A stretch of 64,000 bases of DNA from Bolinopsis microptera (lineage: Eukaryota > Ctenophora > Tentaculata > Lobata > Bolinopsidae): the NCBI RefSeq assembly GCF_026151205.1, contig NC_087079.1:11460635-11524634 (forward strand), in the 5' to 3' direction. The translations under genes were made by a program, and so were the position numbers. A model generated the notes under the pieces. That model searched no databases, was not told where the DNA came from, and saw only the letters and a list, made by a program, of their open reading frames with translations. Positions 1 through 11,168 of the stretch are shown here, piece by piece; position 1 is the first letter of the stretch; each line of letters starts with the position of its first letter.

Positions 1-44
1 ACATTTCATAGAAAAAATGAATCTGATTAAACAAAGTAACCACC

Positions 45-3000
45 ATGATTACTAAAAACAACGGAAGTCTTCATATCTGTCAAATAAATGTCAGTGGGCT
101 ATCAAACAGGTCTATTACAGCAATTGATAGATTCAACTTTAAGTTCAAAAATGACATTGTGGCTCTACAAGAAACTCTACTGGATAACTCCAGACCCCAC
201 TTAAATACCTTTCATAATCTGGATACATTTTCGGTAAACAATAGCAGAGGAGTGTCCACCAGTGTTTCCCCCAGGCTTGTCCCACAACAAATCAGTGAAC
301 TTCAAGATACAACCACTGATGCACTCTGGGTCACTGTTAGGTACAATTCAACGGTAGTAATGATTGGTAATGTATATGTAAACCACTCCCTAACTTCTAC
401 AAACAACCTGAGCTCAGCACTTACCAACATCACAAAAGCTCTCCAATACTGCTCCAAGTTCAAAATCAAAGATGTAATAATAATTGGTGACTTCAACAGT
501 AGGCACATCTCCTGGGGAGATATCATCACAACCGACCGTGGAAGACAGCTGGATTCATTCATCGCTCAGCATAATCTGACATGCATCACTCCGAACACCA
601 ATACATTCGTCTCCCATAATGGTGGGAGTATCATTGACCTTGCTTTGTTGAAGGGTAAAGTATGTAGGCTATACCAATCGTCCAGCATTGACAGTGAAAG
701 TGAACTCTTCACAGGTGCTCCAAATAGAGGTCCCTTACCAATCATCCACCAATTCTGTCATGCACAAACTGCTCAATCTGCATCTCCTCTTCTCTACTGG
801 GACATTGATAAAACAGACTGGAATGCTTGGTGTGGATCACTTAACAGGGCCCTTCTCCTTGGCATAACTGGCAGGATCAACTCTTACATAGACCCTCTAA
901 AGCTGTGGCAAGACTTTAAAAACATTTTATCTGCGATTGGTAATGAATGGATTCCTCTCAAGAAAGTCAGTACCCACTCAAAACCTTTCTGGAACTCTCT
1001 CCTTACAGACCTTTCACGAACTCTTCAAGCTGCGCAGGAAACCATGAAAACCAGCTACACACCGTATAACATCTCCCTCCACAAACAAGCAAAGGAGGAG
1101 TTTTCTAATACCTTGATATCCGAAAAAAACAAATGGATTCATCAGCAACTGGAAAATCTCAATGTTGCTCAGTCTCAAATATTCTGGAAAAATTATAAGA
1201 AGACATTGACCAATAAGCCTAACGAGTACATGGGAAATCTTATGGATGGTGGTATCCTCCACTCTGACAGAACTCAGAAAGAAAACATCTTGTACAAATC
1301 ATTCTTCTCGGGTGAACACATGAATGGATGCAGCTTTGATCATGTCTTCGAACAAGAAATCAATAGCTGCTATGACAACATTATATCAACTCAGTTCCCT
1401 ACCGACCATTTAGATCCAATCATTAATGATCATCTGAATGGGAAAATAGGTCTAGAGGAAGTTACTTTAGCACTGAACGCTCAAAATAGCAATGCCAAAA
1501 GTTTTGACACTGATAATCTTCACCCAAAAATCCTGAAACATCTGCCTGTGTCAGCTCTTCAGATTCTAACAAAACTATATGACCTTGTCCTTGAGACTGG
1601 TGTATGGGTCTGGGAGGTATCCAATGTCACTTTCATCAAAAAGGATGGGAAGGATAACTACATGAACCCCTCTGCTTATAGACCAATATCGATATCATCA
1701 TATGTTGGAAAGCTGCTAGAAAAGATCTTGGAACGAAGAATAAAGCTCCATTGCGAACTAGAGGGCTTACTCGACGAAGAGCAAGAAGGCTTTAGACCTC
1801 AAAGAAATACTGCAAGGTATCTTTATAAATTAGTAGCTACTCTAGATGAATGCAAGAGGAAAAAACTCACTACTTTCCTACTATGCATCGATTTTAGCAA
1901 AGCATTTGATAGTGTATGGGTGAAAGGCCTGATTTTCAAGCTCAGCAAATACCAAATACAAGGGAACATTTTGCGGATAATAAATAACTTCCTGTTATCC
2001 CGCAAAGTACGGCTGAGGGTTAACAACAGTCTCGGATTTCAACGCTCATGTGGATGGTTTGGGCTTCCCCAAGGCTCTGTCCTTGCACCCCTGCTATTTA
2101 TCCTCTACATCTCGGATATGTTATGCAAGGACCAGCTCCCACTGGAATGCAGCTCTAACTCAAGCCTCTTCAAATATGCTGATGATGGAAGCATAGCAGT
2201 CTCTCACATAGATCCTATATGTGCTCATCGAATTATGCAGTTGATGTGCAAGTACCTTCATGTCTGGTGCAGTAAGTGGAAACTTATCCCAAACTGCGAC
2301 AAAAACAAGACCGAGTGTATTATGATCACACCAACATCCTCATCTGCACCTGATGTCACAGCCTTTGGACCACTCATTATCGGCAGTAGACCCATAACAT
2401 ATACATGTCAATCAACTGTTCTTGGACTGAGGATAGACGACAAACTTACGTTCAAGAGTCACGCAAAATTTAAATTGAAACAATGCTGGTTTGCCTGGTA
2501 CAGGATCACTCAAAACTCCACCCGCCACAGAGGCCTGAATGCAAGCTCACTCAAAATGCTCTTCAAAACAGTAGTACTCACAAAACTTCTATATGCTGCT
2601 CCAATATGGCTAAAAGATAACCTAGACACTTTCAAAGACTTCTATGCCAGGGTCCTCTTGAAAATAAGTGGATCCACTCACCATCCTCCCAAAGATTTGA
2701 CATCTGTCGCGCTTGGAATTCCACCCCTTGAGATATCCTACAAGATGATCACTATAAAATTCATAATAAAAGCACTTACAAGTGACCCATTTATGCAAGG
2801 ACTCATCTTACAGCTAGAGGAGGCAAAGGCCCATCGATATCAGCACCATATTGATGAGATACGTAAGTTCCTAACGTGGACAAGGGGGTCCAACGAGCTC
2901 AACAGAAGCAGAATAGACCTTCTGACTAGTGTCCACAACGGTGTTGTCAGCTATTCAAAAGACGAAATAACCCGCTTTATGGACTTCACTTGGAATAAAC

Positions 3001-3383
3001 ATCTCCTACTGAACCCTAGAATAAATCCGGGTGAGATACTAGATAACATCGATGAGAGGAGCAAAAAGTTGTTTCCTCGCTACTCAAGCAGGAGCACAGA
3101 CACTAAAGTAATGTCTCTCTTGCATGGCCATGACATCACCTTCACAGCATTCAAGGCAAGGGTTGCCAACAACTGCGACCCTCAGTGTCCGAATTGTCAG
3201 ATGTTGGACAACAATTACCATCGAATCTTCTCTTGTCCACTGTACCGCTGTTCCTACAGAGAAACCATTCAAGAGCACTCCACTAGTGACCAACCATGCT
3301 GGTCTATCTTAAGAGATGGTAGTGATGGCAGCATCACTGCCTTCCGATCTTTAGCACAGATCGCCATCGATGAACTATCATAG
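45..3383 (+). CDS. LINE ORF2: AP-type endonuclease plus reverse transcriptase
   Basis: The 1112-residue ORF encodes the replication enzyme of a Jockey/CR1/I-like LINE. Residues about 10-220 form an exonuclease/endonuclease/phosphatase domain with LQET near residue 40 and GDFNSRH near residue 148; it would nick target DNA. Residues about 480-800 are the reverse transcriptase palm and fingers, with DFSKAFDSV, GLPQGSVLAP and the catalytic YADD. A Cys-His knuckle (CPNC followed by H and C) lies near residues 1045-1062. No RNase H domain was recognised. ATG 45 follows ACCACC, a good initiation context, and lies close to the window edge. There is no stop or frameshift across the full length, so this copy is young or still selected. 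Clade assignment is uncertain. Confidence 0.93.
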   Translation: MITKNNGSLHICQINVSGLSNRSITAIDRFNFKFKNDIVALQETLLDNSRPHLNTFHNLDTFSVNNSRGVSTSVSPRLVPQQISELQDTTTDALWVTVRYNSTVVMIGNVYVNHSLTSTNNLSSALTNITKALQYCSKFKIKDVIIIGDFNSRHISWGDIITTDRGRQLDSFIAQHNLTCITPNTNTFVSHNGGSIIDLALLKGKVCRLYQSSSIDSESELFTGAPNRGPLPIIHQFCHAQTAQSASPLLYWDIDKTDWNAWCGSLNRALLLGITGRINSYIDPLKLWQDFKNILSAIGNEWIPLKKVSTHSKPFWNSLLTDLSRTLQAAQETMKTSYTPYNISLHKQAKEEFSNTLISEKNKWIHQQLENLNVAQSQIFWKNYKKTLTNKPNEYMGNLMDGGILHSDRTQKENILYKSFFSGEHMNGCSFDHVFEQEINSCYDNIISTQFPTDHLDPIINDHLNGKIGLEEVTLALNAQNSNAKSFDTDNLHPKILKHLPVSALQILTKLYDLVLETGVWVWEVSNVTFIKKDGKDNYMNPSAYRPISISSYVGKLLEKILERRIKLHCELEGLLDEEQEGFRPQRNTARYLYKLVATLDECKRKKLTTFLLCIDFSKAFDSVWVKGLIFKLSKYQIQGNILRIINNFLLSRKVRLRVNNSLGFQRSCGWFGLPQGSVLAPLLFILYISDMLCKDQLPLECSSNSSLFKYADDGSIAVSHIDPICAHRIMQLMCKYLHVWCSKWKLIPNCDKNKTECIMITPTSSSAPDVTAFGPLIIGSRPITYTCQSTVLGLRIDDKLTFKSHAKFKLKQCWFAWYRITQNSTRHRGLNASSLKMLFKTVVLTKLLYAAPIWLKDNLDTFKDFYARVLLKISGSTHHPPKDLTSVALGIPPLEISYKMITIKFIIKALTSDPFMQGLILQLEEAKAHRYQHHIDEIRKFLTWTRGSNELNRSRIDLLTSVHNGVVSYSKDEITRFMDFTWNKHLLLNPRINPGEILDNIDERSKKLFPRYSSRSTDTKVMSLLHGHDITFTAFKARVANNCDPQCPNCQMLDNNYHRIFSCPLYRCSYRETIQEHSTSDQPCWSILRDGSDGSITAFRSLAQIAIDELS

Positions 3384-3668
3384 AATTGATACTTATACTT
3401 ATTAGTGCTCCTTCACCTCCATTCCCCTTCATGTCCTACATCTCCTTATGACATCACTCCCCCTTCAGCCTCTACTACTCCTTTACTACTCCATCTACTG
3501 CCTCATCTTCTGGACATCATTATCTTCTAGTTTAGTTGAGAATTCTCAACACCCACTTCCAAGTCGAGTACTCTCGACCCACTTAGTCCACATACCTTGC
3601 AAACTTACAGCAGGGTATTTGTAATGGTCTAAGTCCCTAATACACGCCAAAGATGGTTCCTCTATATA

Positions 3669-4525
3669 GTAGAGGCTCTTACGGGCAAAAAGACGTGTTT
3701 TCTGCTACGAGTTTAGAGACCTAACCGCTAATTGGACACAATAGTATGATGTCTAAGGATCGATAATATGTTAAGAAGTATAAATTTGGCCTTATTAGTC
3801 ACGTGCTATACCAATGCGCGTTTTAAACTTTGACAGTCTATTACTCTAAGGCAAATAGAGTAATCATATTCATATTTTGTCAGCAATAAGATCACATTAT
3901 TTTCTATTTAGTGTGAAAATATGAGCTAGAACGGACATAATCTCGCTGAGTTATAGCTGTTTGAAATTTATGATGAACGCGCGGGTGCCAATTGATAACA
4001 ACTAAATGCTTTTGCGCGTAGTGCGCGTCGAAAATTTGGCAAAAACGCTTGCGGAGTGAAAATATTCAAACTTCGATAAAGTATATGAAGTGGGTACTTC
4101 TCGGAAAGGAAAAATTTAGGCAAACACGATGTGACTATTTTTGGGTTGATTTAATACAACTGCAAAAAATTATTCAAACTTCAAGCAAAAAAGTCAAAAT
4201 TTTTACCACTTTTTTGGATTTTTACCTCAGAACAAATAGAGGGATTTGTTTTATTTTTATACAATCTTGTGCGGCTGTCTTTTAGCTATCTTTATGCAAG
4301 TTTTGCCGACATGCCAACAAAATTAACTTGCTCAAAATATCAAAAAACATGGTTTTTTGGCCTATTTTTGGCCCAAAAATCGGTTTTTTGCGATTTTACC
4401 CCAGAACAATCAGTCCAATCATCTTGAAACCACTTTCAATCGATTCTACGGTCAAAAATACGTCTAGTAAGGTGTATCTGGGGTCCCTAACGTATCGAGC
4501 AGACAATGCCCGTAAGAGCCTCTAC
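3669..4525. mobile_element. 857-bp TIR MITE inserted in the LINE 3' region
   Basis: The ends are inverted copies of GTAGAGGCTCTTACGGGCA (3669-3687 and 4507-4525), each flanked outside by TA (3667-3668 and 4526-4527). A TA target duplication with such TIRs fits the Tc1/mariner superfamily. The interior is AT-rich with no transposase; open frames at 4049-4285 and 4328-4528 have no recognisable domain. The element is therefore non-autonomous. LINE 3' sequence resumes on the right, so it inserted after the LINE. Confidence 0.75.
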
Positions 4526-4778
4526 TAATACTCAACCGTAGGAGAAGAGAATTAGGTGACTGTATTTTGTTCTAATGTTGATATTAATATAAGTATGTTC
4601 TAGTTGTTACTCCTTTTGTTTTAACGTTTTTATGGTACTCTCCTTAAATTATTTCAATGCAGTCACTCAGATGATTTTTAAATCAGGACACTTAAATAAA
4701 GACACATACTCTGCCCACAATAAGGGGCCATAATTTTTAAATTATGTAACAGTATAGAATTATTATTATTATTATTAT

Positions 4779-5236
4779 CAAGGGGAATGAAATTAAATTA
4801 TTGGATGCCAGGAACTAGAAATAAATATACTGGAATACTGTGTTTCCATGGAGAGGTCTAATTCTAATTGGAACCATCAAGGGGAATGAAATTTAGAAAA
4901 CTGGCCACGGGCCTAAATATTACATATCAATCAATTACAATTCATTAACATTACCAATATTAAAAACTATCGAAAATATCCAAGAAAGTATTCTCTAGCC
5001 AAAGGGCTCAATATTTAAATCTAAATCTTCAATATAGGGGGAATGAAATTATATATATATAGGGGAATGAAATTAAATTGTTGGATGCCAGGAACTATGT
5101 GATTCCATGGAGAGGTATAATTCTAATTGGAACCATCAAGGGGAATGAAATTAAATTATTGGATGCCAGGAACTAGAAATAAATATACTGGAATACTGTG
5201 TTTCCATGGAGAGGTCTAATTCTAATTGGAACCATC
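4779..5236. repeat. About 100-bp repeat, two full and two partial copies
   Basis: A unit starting CAAGGGGAATGAAATT and ending TTGGAACCATC occurs at 4779-4877 and 5137-5236. A shortened copy that lacks the middle is at 5061-5136, and a start fragment is at 4878-4895. The region between holds unrelated AT-rich sequence. No coding frame or transposon end is visible. Confidence 0.8.
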
Positions 5237-6348
5237 GTGCTCAATCAATTTTAACACTGGAAAATTAACATTTTGAATAAAAAGCGCCGCGCACCAAAAA
5301 TTTGTAATTCGTGCAACCACCATTTTGCCAGATCGTAATGATACATTTTGTAAATATTATGGGAAATATTGGTAATACTTTAAATATAAAATAATACAGT
5401 ATAACTATAATAACGACGTGTCGTTTCACTAAGTGGCGACAGCCACACTACAACTGCGCGCTCGTGCGCGGCAGGTCTACAATGTGTGACAACTGTGAAA
5501 TTTTAACTTTGAAGCTTAAAAATGTAACTGTGTCCTAGTTCTTTTAATTATTTACAATATGCAATAGGAAACAGTTTCTTCCGGTATGGTTCAGACCGGA
5601 TCTGCTCAAGCTCATTCCAAAAACAAACCTGTCCTGCCCAATGTCCCTTAGGCCATAATTAATAAATCTGTCCAGCCAATCAAAACAAAACAATTAATAC
5701 ATAATTGTACATCGTACATGAATGCACGTGATTATATATATGCTTTATATGGTCACAGGTCACGCGTTCCATTCATTGTACAATAATAAAAATATAATAT
5801 AAATAATAAAATATTTTCAATAAACAATAACATGTACAATGTACATACATGTTATTGTTTATTGAAAATATTCAATTTGACGTTGCAATAAGGAAAACAA
5901 AATTTAAATTTTATTACCATAACAATAAATAATAATATCATAATAAATTTAAGTTAACATCCGATAATAAACTTGTTAGAACCAGTATAGCCCTAGATGC
6001 TCCACTAACAAATAAAAAGAACTTCAATAGCAGATAACAGTTAAGTTATTCATCTTTGGGGAGTAATTTAAATCACAAGCGGTTCTGAGGATCTTTAGTA
6101 CAATATCAAAAAGTGAACTGATCAGAGAATGCAGTGTATAAATGGGCACAATTATACATGTTTACATGTTGGTTATTATTTAGAGAAAAGTACAAAATAA
6201 CACATTCTATTATATTTCAGTGGTTTCTTTGTCTGTCTGCGATGTGTCTCTAACTGCATATGCAGAAATAGGAATTTCCAAAGTAAGATGCTTTAATGAG
6301 CAGATGCAAATATTGTTGGAGCAACAGTATGATCTGTTGGGTGGTTAT
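5237..6348. other. Non-coding AT-rich stretch
   Basis: No gene is supported here. It contains the palindrome at 5810-5872 and otherwise low-complexity AT-rich DNA. A short ORF starting at 6220 runs into the hAT-type MITE and is not credible. Confidence 0.6.
5810..5872. repeat. Perfect inverted repeat, 27-bp arms, 9-bp loop
   Basis: The left arm 5810-5836 is the exact reverse complement of the right arm 5846-5872; the spacer is 5837-5845. The arms contain CAATAAACAATAACATG and its complement. In RNA this would be a strong hairpin. It could be a tiny foldback element or a recent palindromic duplication; no target duplication is evident. Confidence 0.9.
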
Positions 6349-6654
6349 CAGTGGCGTAACGTTGCTTGTTGGCGCCCCCCCCCCCCCCTGCTGAAAATGC
6401 GCCCCCCTGTTTAGTTGGCGCCCCTCCCATTTAAGCACCCCTCCCTATATTTGAACAAATCAGGTGATTTTAGAGGATACACAGGTAAAATCTCTAAAAA
6501 AGTGTGTTTCTAGAGCAAAACGCACAGTTTTGCTAGTACCTTGCCTCAGTTAAGTTTTTAAAAATTTTCCCACATTCAAATGATGATTTTGCGCTCCCCT
6601 AAGATGGCGCCCCCTCGCACATCGGAGTCAGCGGGGCCCTTCGTTACGCCACTG
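6349..6654. mobile_element. 306-bp hAT-type MITE with 8-bp TSD
   Basis: The element starts CAGTGGCGTAACG and ends with its inverted copy CGTTACGCCACTG. It is flanked by an exact 8-bp duplication GTGGTTAT at 6341-6348 and 6655-6662. TIRs starting CAGTGGCGTA with 8-bp TSDs are typical of hAT-family non-autonomous elements. It carries a C tract at about 6376-6389 and several GGCGCCCC motifs. It has no coding capacity. Confidence 0.92.
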
Positions 6655-7960
6655 GTGGTTATTATGCTGCGTTCAGTTCAAATTTGACGTTACAAATAGG
6701 CCATATCTCCAGTGGTGATGAATATTTCTCCTGTAAAAACTGACTATCAAAGAATATGATTAGCTTCTTCATAATAAGTTTTCTAATTTATACATAATTG
6801 TAAGAGCCCAATTAACTAATTGACCAGGTACCTTATATTTTCTATGATTTTTGAAGTCAGATTTTTACCAACTTAGAGAGTAAGTTAGGCTTCTAAAGCG
6901 TTAGTTTTTAATAACTCAGTAAAGAATATGTTATAAAATGTCATTTTGCCACTTCCTTGATGTCTCTATGGTAAGTAATGAGGTCACTGTAGATGGCACA
7001 AGACACGATTGAGGTACCGACGCGAAAGTTAGATTACCAAAGAAAGCTTTGATAAACCGAAAATCTTTAGAAAAGAAGGAAACATTTGGAAGATATTTTC
7101 CCGATCCATGACTCAAGTGCCGACGGCACAAAAGAGTCAAGGACAAGGTTAATAGCAAGGTTATTTTGCAAAGTTATTTTGCGCAATATTCTGAATTAAA
7201 TAATTTTTGGCCCGCAGCGCTAAACTGACCAAGTAAATTGTTAATTTCTCAATGTACGTATCCCACTAGGCACTTATAATTGATAAGCACTAATAATTGA
7301 TAAGCACTAATAATTGATAGCATATTATTATAATTTCGAGTTAGTATTACTATTTTGCACAGATTCATGACAGGTTGCGTAAAACAATAAACATATGGTT
7401 ACATAGAGATATACACGATTTTCAAATTCAATATGGAATTAATTGGGCGGCGCTCCGCCATGTCTGCATGATTATAAACAGTAAAAACTGGGGTCCCCAG
7501 TTTATATGGAATATGATAAAATACGCCATCAAGGATCGGGAAATTGAGCAGCTATCCACAAAAGAAAAGCGGCCGCATTTCTTGTTTAATAGAAGCTTTT
7601 CTGCCGTTTCCTTGACCGAAATTTCACAGTTGTGACTGAATTTTTGACTAGTGACCAATCATTGAGGTCAGTGTGTGTGACCCAAGTCACCATCGAGGTA
7701 CTGGAAGCTGAATATCCTGATAAAACTTTTATGAAATAACAATTTTGAAAATGTCTGTTTTCTTGAAAATTTTTTGTTTTCTTGATGTCCTACCGCCAGA
7801 ACATTTTCAGATTTCAGCTGAATTTTTATTGAATGACCTATTAATGAGTTCACTGTGGAAGGCACAAGACACGATTGAGGTACTGGAAGTTAAATTACCA
7901 AAGAAAGCTTTGATGAACAGAAAATCTTTAGATAATAATAAACATTATTGAGAAACTATT
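6655..7960 (+). repeat. Three degenerate related segments, possible decayed gene
   Basis: Three stretches (about 6960-7075, 7570-7740 and 7790-7935) share a pattern: a cysteine/serine-rich start, then a CACTG..GGCACAAGACACGATTGAGGT-like core, then ATTACCAAAGAAAGCTTTGAT. The third reads openly as a peptide with EVLEVKLPKKALMNRKS; the first has stops in the matching frame. The series looks like a decayed tandem-repeat coding sequence or a decayed repeat family. The protein family was not recognised. Confidence 0.4.
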
Positions 7961-9339
7961 TAATTTTCACGCTGTATCAATGAAAACAGGTTAGACTGTG
8001 GTCGTCCAACTCTCCCTGGTATCTGCAAATTAGCAAATGCCATCTAGGTAGATTTATTATCTGGACCTCTCAGTACATGGCCAAGCATTCGCAATCAACT
8101 TCGCTCCACTCTAGCTGACAGTGATTCACTGTTGAAGCGTTTGTACAGATTGGCATTAGAAATTGCATCTGGGTAGTTATGATTCAATATTGATCGTAAA
8201 TGACGCCTGTGTTCAACATCCAACTTCTCCAAGACAGCCTAAGGTGCAGCCCAACAACTGGAGTTAACATTAACACAGACACTACCTGGGCTTCATACTC
8301 GCCTAAAATTTGGTCTGCTGCAAACTTAACTGAAGGAATTGTTATCCTTAAATTGCAGTCTTGACCTGAAAAATATCCTAACTGCCTTTGATTACACCAG
8401 TAACAATGTATGGGATATGTGTCCAACAAGGTATCACCAAACCCTAAACTATTTGGTATTATATCAGTACTTCAGATTGTCCTAGTGTCGAAAATTTTAA
8501 CAAATGTGATGATATCTACCAATATTCCGGACACTCAAAACTACTTTTATATTACTTTTTTTTCAAGTTTAAACTTTTAAAATAAGTTTGCTGTTCGTTT
8601 CATTAATACTTGAGTCACTACAATTTAAAGATTTTTATCCTCATACTGTACATCAAACCTTTCTTAATATTTTAGCGATTAAATCTTACTAATATGTGTT
8701 ATCCTAACAATAACACATTTTAGCTAGCACACGTTAGCTCTGTGGTCTCATGACCTCAAGCTTGTTTCGACGGTTCGAAGATTAAACAACAGTAGGTACA
8801 ACAATTTATTAGCGTTTATTCTGTATTTAAACATTTTAAATCACAGAAGCCTCAGTTTAACCTAAACGTTTTTTTCTTTCCTTTATACTTTCTCCTGAAC
8901 ATTGATCAACTGATCATAAGAAGACGACATTTTTATTTTACTTCGAGAATTACCAAATCTGTGGCCTCGTTTGGCCCAGGTATATAAATATTATATTATA
9001 TTATATATATTATAAGAAAGCTATTGTTTCCACATTTATCTGATGACATAAGTTATCTTAAACATTGTTTCTGATAGCATTGCACTTAATGACCCAGTTT
9101 CAACCCCGCAACTGACCAATCCAACAACCAGGCTCATCCTCAAAGTTTCAATTTTCACAAACACCCCGCAGTACTGGGCCTAACTAGTTTCACTTATCTC
9201 GATGTTTGATCACACCATTGTCTACCCCACGTCCCTGGTAAGGGGCCCACCTGCTCGCAGCTAATTTGTGTTATGCAATACAGCAGCAGAGAGGAGCAGG
9301 CCCCCAGTACATAGTGTAAGTAATAACGTGAGGAAAGAA
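7961..9339. other. No supported gene
   Basis: AT-rich sequence. A short TATAT-rich tract lies at about 8980-9015. Open frames here, including one on the minus strand at 8184-8429, show no domain, splice pattern or similarity to other parts of the window. Confidence 0.5.
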
Positions 9340-9485
9340 TCTGTGCCCTTTAAGAGTGAGAGAGGGAGTGCAGGACTGGAGCGGTGAGTGAGAGAGCTCC
9401 AATACTCCAGTACATACACTGTGAGAAAGGGAGTGCAGGACTGGAGCGGTGAGTGAGAGAGCTCCAATACTCCAGTACATACACT
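9340..9485. repeat. 71-bp tandem duplication, then (GA)n
   Basis: A GAGAGAGGGAGTGCAGGACT-type unit ending in CCAGTACATACACTG occurs twice head to tail (about 9356-9421 and 9424-9485). A short (GA)n run follows at about 9563-9583. No coding role is evident. Confidence 0.7.
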
Positions 9486-9639
9486 GGTTTACACTCCTCG
9501 TGAACATGTTAATTGATTTTTGTGTTGCTAGTTTGTGTAACTTAGCTGAGGTCGTATCTGTTCCGAGAGAGAGAGAGAGAGAGGGGGTGTGGGGGGTTTG
9601 TGGGATTATGGCTATTCATTATTTAATGGATAATTCAGT

Positions 9640-10505
9640 TAACATTTAGTTATTAAGTTATCTTGTGGGTTATTAATTTATCAAGCTATTAATTTATTTA
9701 GTAATTACGTAATTATATAATTATGCAATTATGTAAGTATGTAATTATGTAATTAAGTAATTAAGTAATTAAGTTATTAAGTTATTAAGTTATTGAGTTA
9801 TTAAGTGTTAACACTTTAACCAGTCAGCTTGCCTTCTTCTAAGTTATTCTTATATAATACGGATCAATTATTGGGCTTCAGAAAATCAGTCGATATCTTG
9901 GTGTGAATGTTTAAATATTTAAATGTTATTATGCAGTCAGGAGTGAGAATGATATATAACTTCCAATTTCTACCGATTGTCTTCACTAAATGAAACAATA
10001 ACACAAGCTGCAAATTCAATAATAAGCCTAGCCGCCCTTCATCTACACAATACTGTTACGTTAATGCGCGATATTTCTTATGGTTTGGATAGGGCCCTAC
10101 TACACATAACATTATTATGTATCTTGGTACACGCCATTATTGACTGGTATGATGTCTCTACCACATGTACTTTGCTTGCATTACCAGTTATATCACAGAA
10201 AACATTGTCAAGAAGTGGGCACCTGGGCCGCTAATAGATCAGAGATTGGAGGACGTACCCCTCACTGTCTGCGTACAATATTCCGCGGTTTTCTAGAACA
10301 ATATTGTTTGGTAATAATTTTGTTTCTGGTGGCAGATGTGACGCACTATCCTCGTCAGAGTGTTATTACATTTATTGTTGTGGAGCCGGGGAAATGAAAT
10401 GGCTTCAATATTTCTGAGGCAAATGAGAATATCCCACGTTCCACGAAATCGTATTTTTATTTCGGGAACATAGATTTGCTGCTGATTGCAACTTTGATTG
10501 TCCAG
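9640..10505. other. Low-complexity TTAAG/TAATT tract and plain non-coding DNA
   Basis: Positions 9645-9810 are built from degenerate GTTATTAAGTAATTA steps. The remainder to 10505 holds short unsupported open frames only. Confidence 0.5.
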
Positions 10506-11168
10506 TATGGACTCTGCACAGTACGGCAATGTAACACTGCACAATACAGGAATGTAACACTACACAGTACAGGAATGTAACACTACACAGTACAGGAATG
10601 TAACACTACACAGTACAGGAATGTAACACTACACAGTACAGGAATGTAACACTCCACAGTAAGGAATGTAACACTGCACAATACAGGAATGTAACACTAC
10701 ACAGTACAGGAGTGTAACACTGCACAGTAAGGAATGTAACACGACACAGTACAGGAATGTAACACGACACAGTACAGGAATGTAACACTACACAGTACAG
10801 GAATGTAACACGACACAGTAAGGAATGTAACACGACACAGTACAGGAATGTAACACTACACAGTACAGGAATGTAACACGACACAGTACAGGAATGTAAC
10901 ACGACACAGTACAGGAATGTAACACTACACAGTACAGGAATGTAACACGACACAGTAAGGAATGTAACACTCCACAGTAAGGAATGTAACACTGCACAAT
11001 ACAGGAATGTAACACTACACAGTACAGGAGTGTAACACTGCACAGTAAGGAATGTAACACGACACAGTACAGGAATGTAACACTACACAGTACAGGAGTG
11101 TAACACTGCACAGTAAGGAATGTAACACGACACAGTACAGGAATGTAACACTACACAGTACAGGAATG
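10506..11168. repeat. Minisatellite, about 20-23-bp unit
   Basis: About 30 copies of the unit CACAGTACAGGAATGTAACA, with variants that drop TAC (CACAGTAAGG) and alternate CACTA, CACGA and CACTG between units. All three minus-strand frames are open across the array only because the unit lacks stops. They are not genes. Confidence 0.95.

Larger units (their letters stand above)
1..4778 (+). mobile_element. LINE (non-LTR retrotransposon), 5' end outside window
   Basis: The element covers the left edge of the window. It has a long intact ORF (45-3383) followed by a non-coding 3' region that ends near an (ATT)n tract at 4758-4778, the kind of simple-repeat tail many LINEs carry. The 3' region is interrupted by a TIR element at 3669-4525, so the retrotransposon sequence is 1-3668 plus about 4528-4778. 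The 5' end, a possible ORF1 and the target-site duplication lie outside the window. The 3' boundary is inferred from the simple repeat and is uncertain by tens of bases. Confidence 0.75.

Noticed and set aside
8730-8790. tRNA-like A and B boxes (TAGCTCTGTGG, GGTTCGAAG)
   Set aside because: Spacing is too short and no cloverleaf can be drawn; a tRNA-derived SINE relic is possible but unsupported.
10506-11168. Possible CRISPR-like array
   Set aside because: Units are head to tail with no unique spacers, and this is an animal genome.
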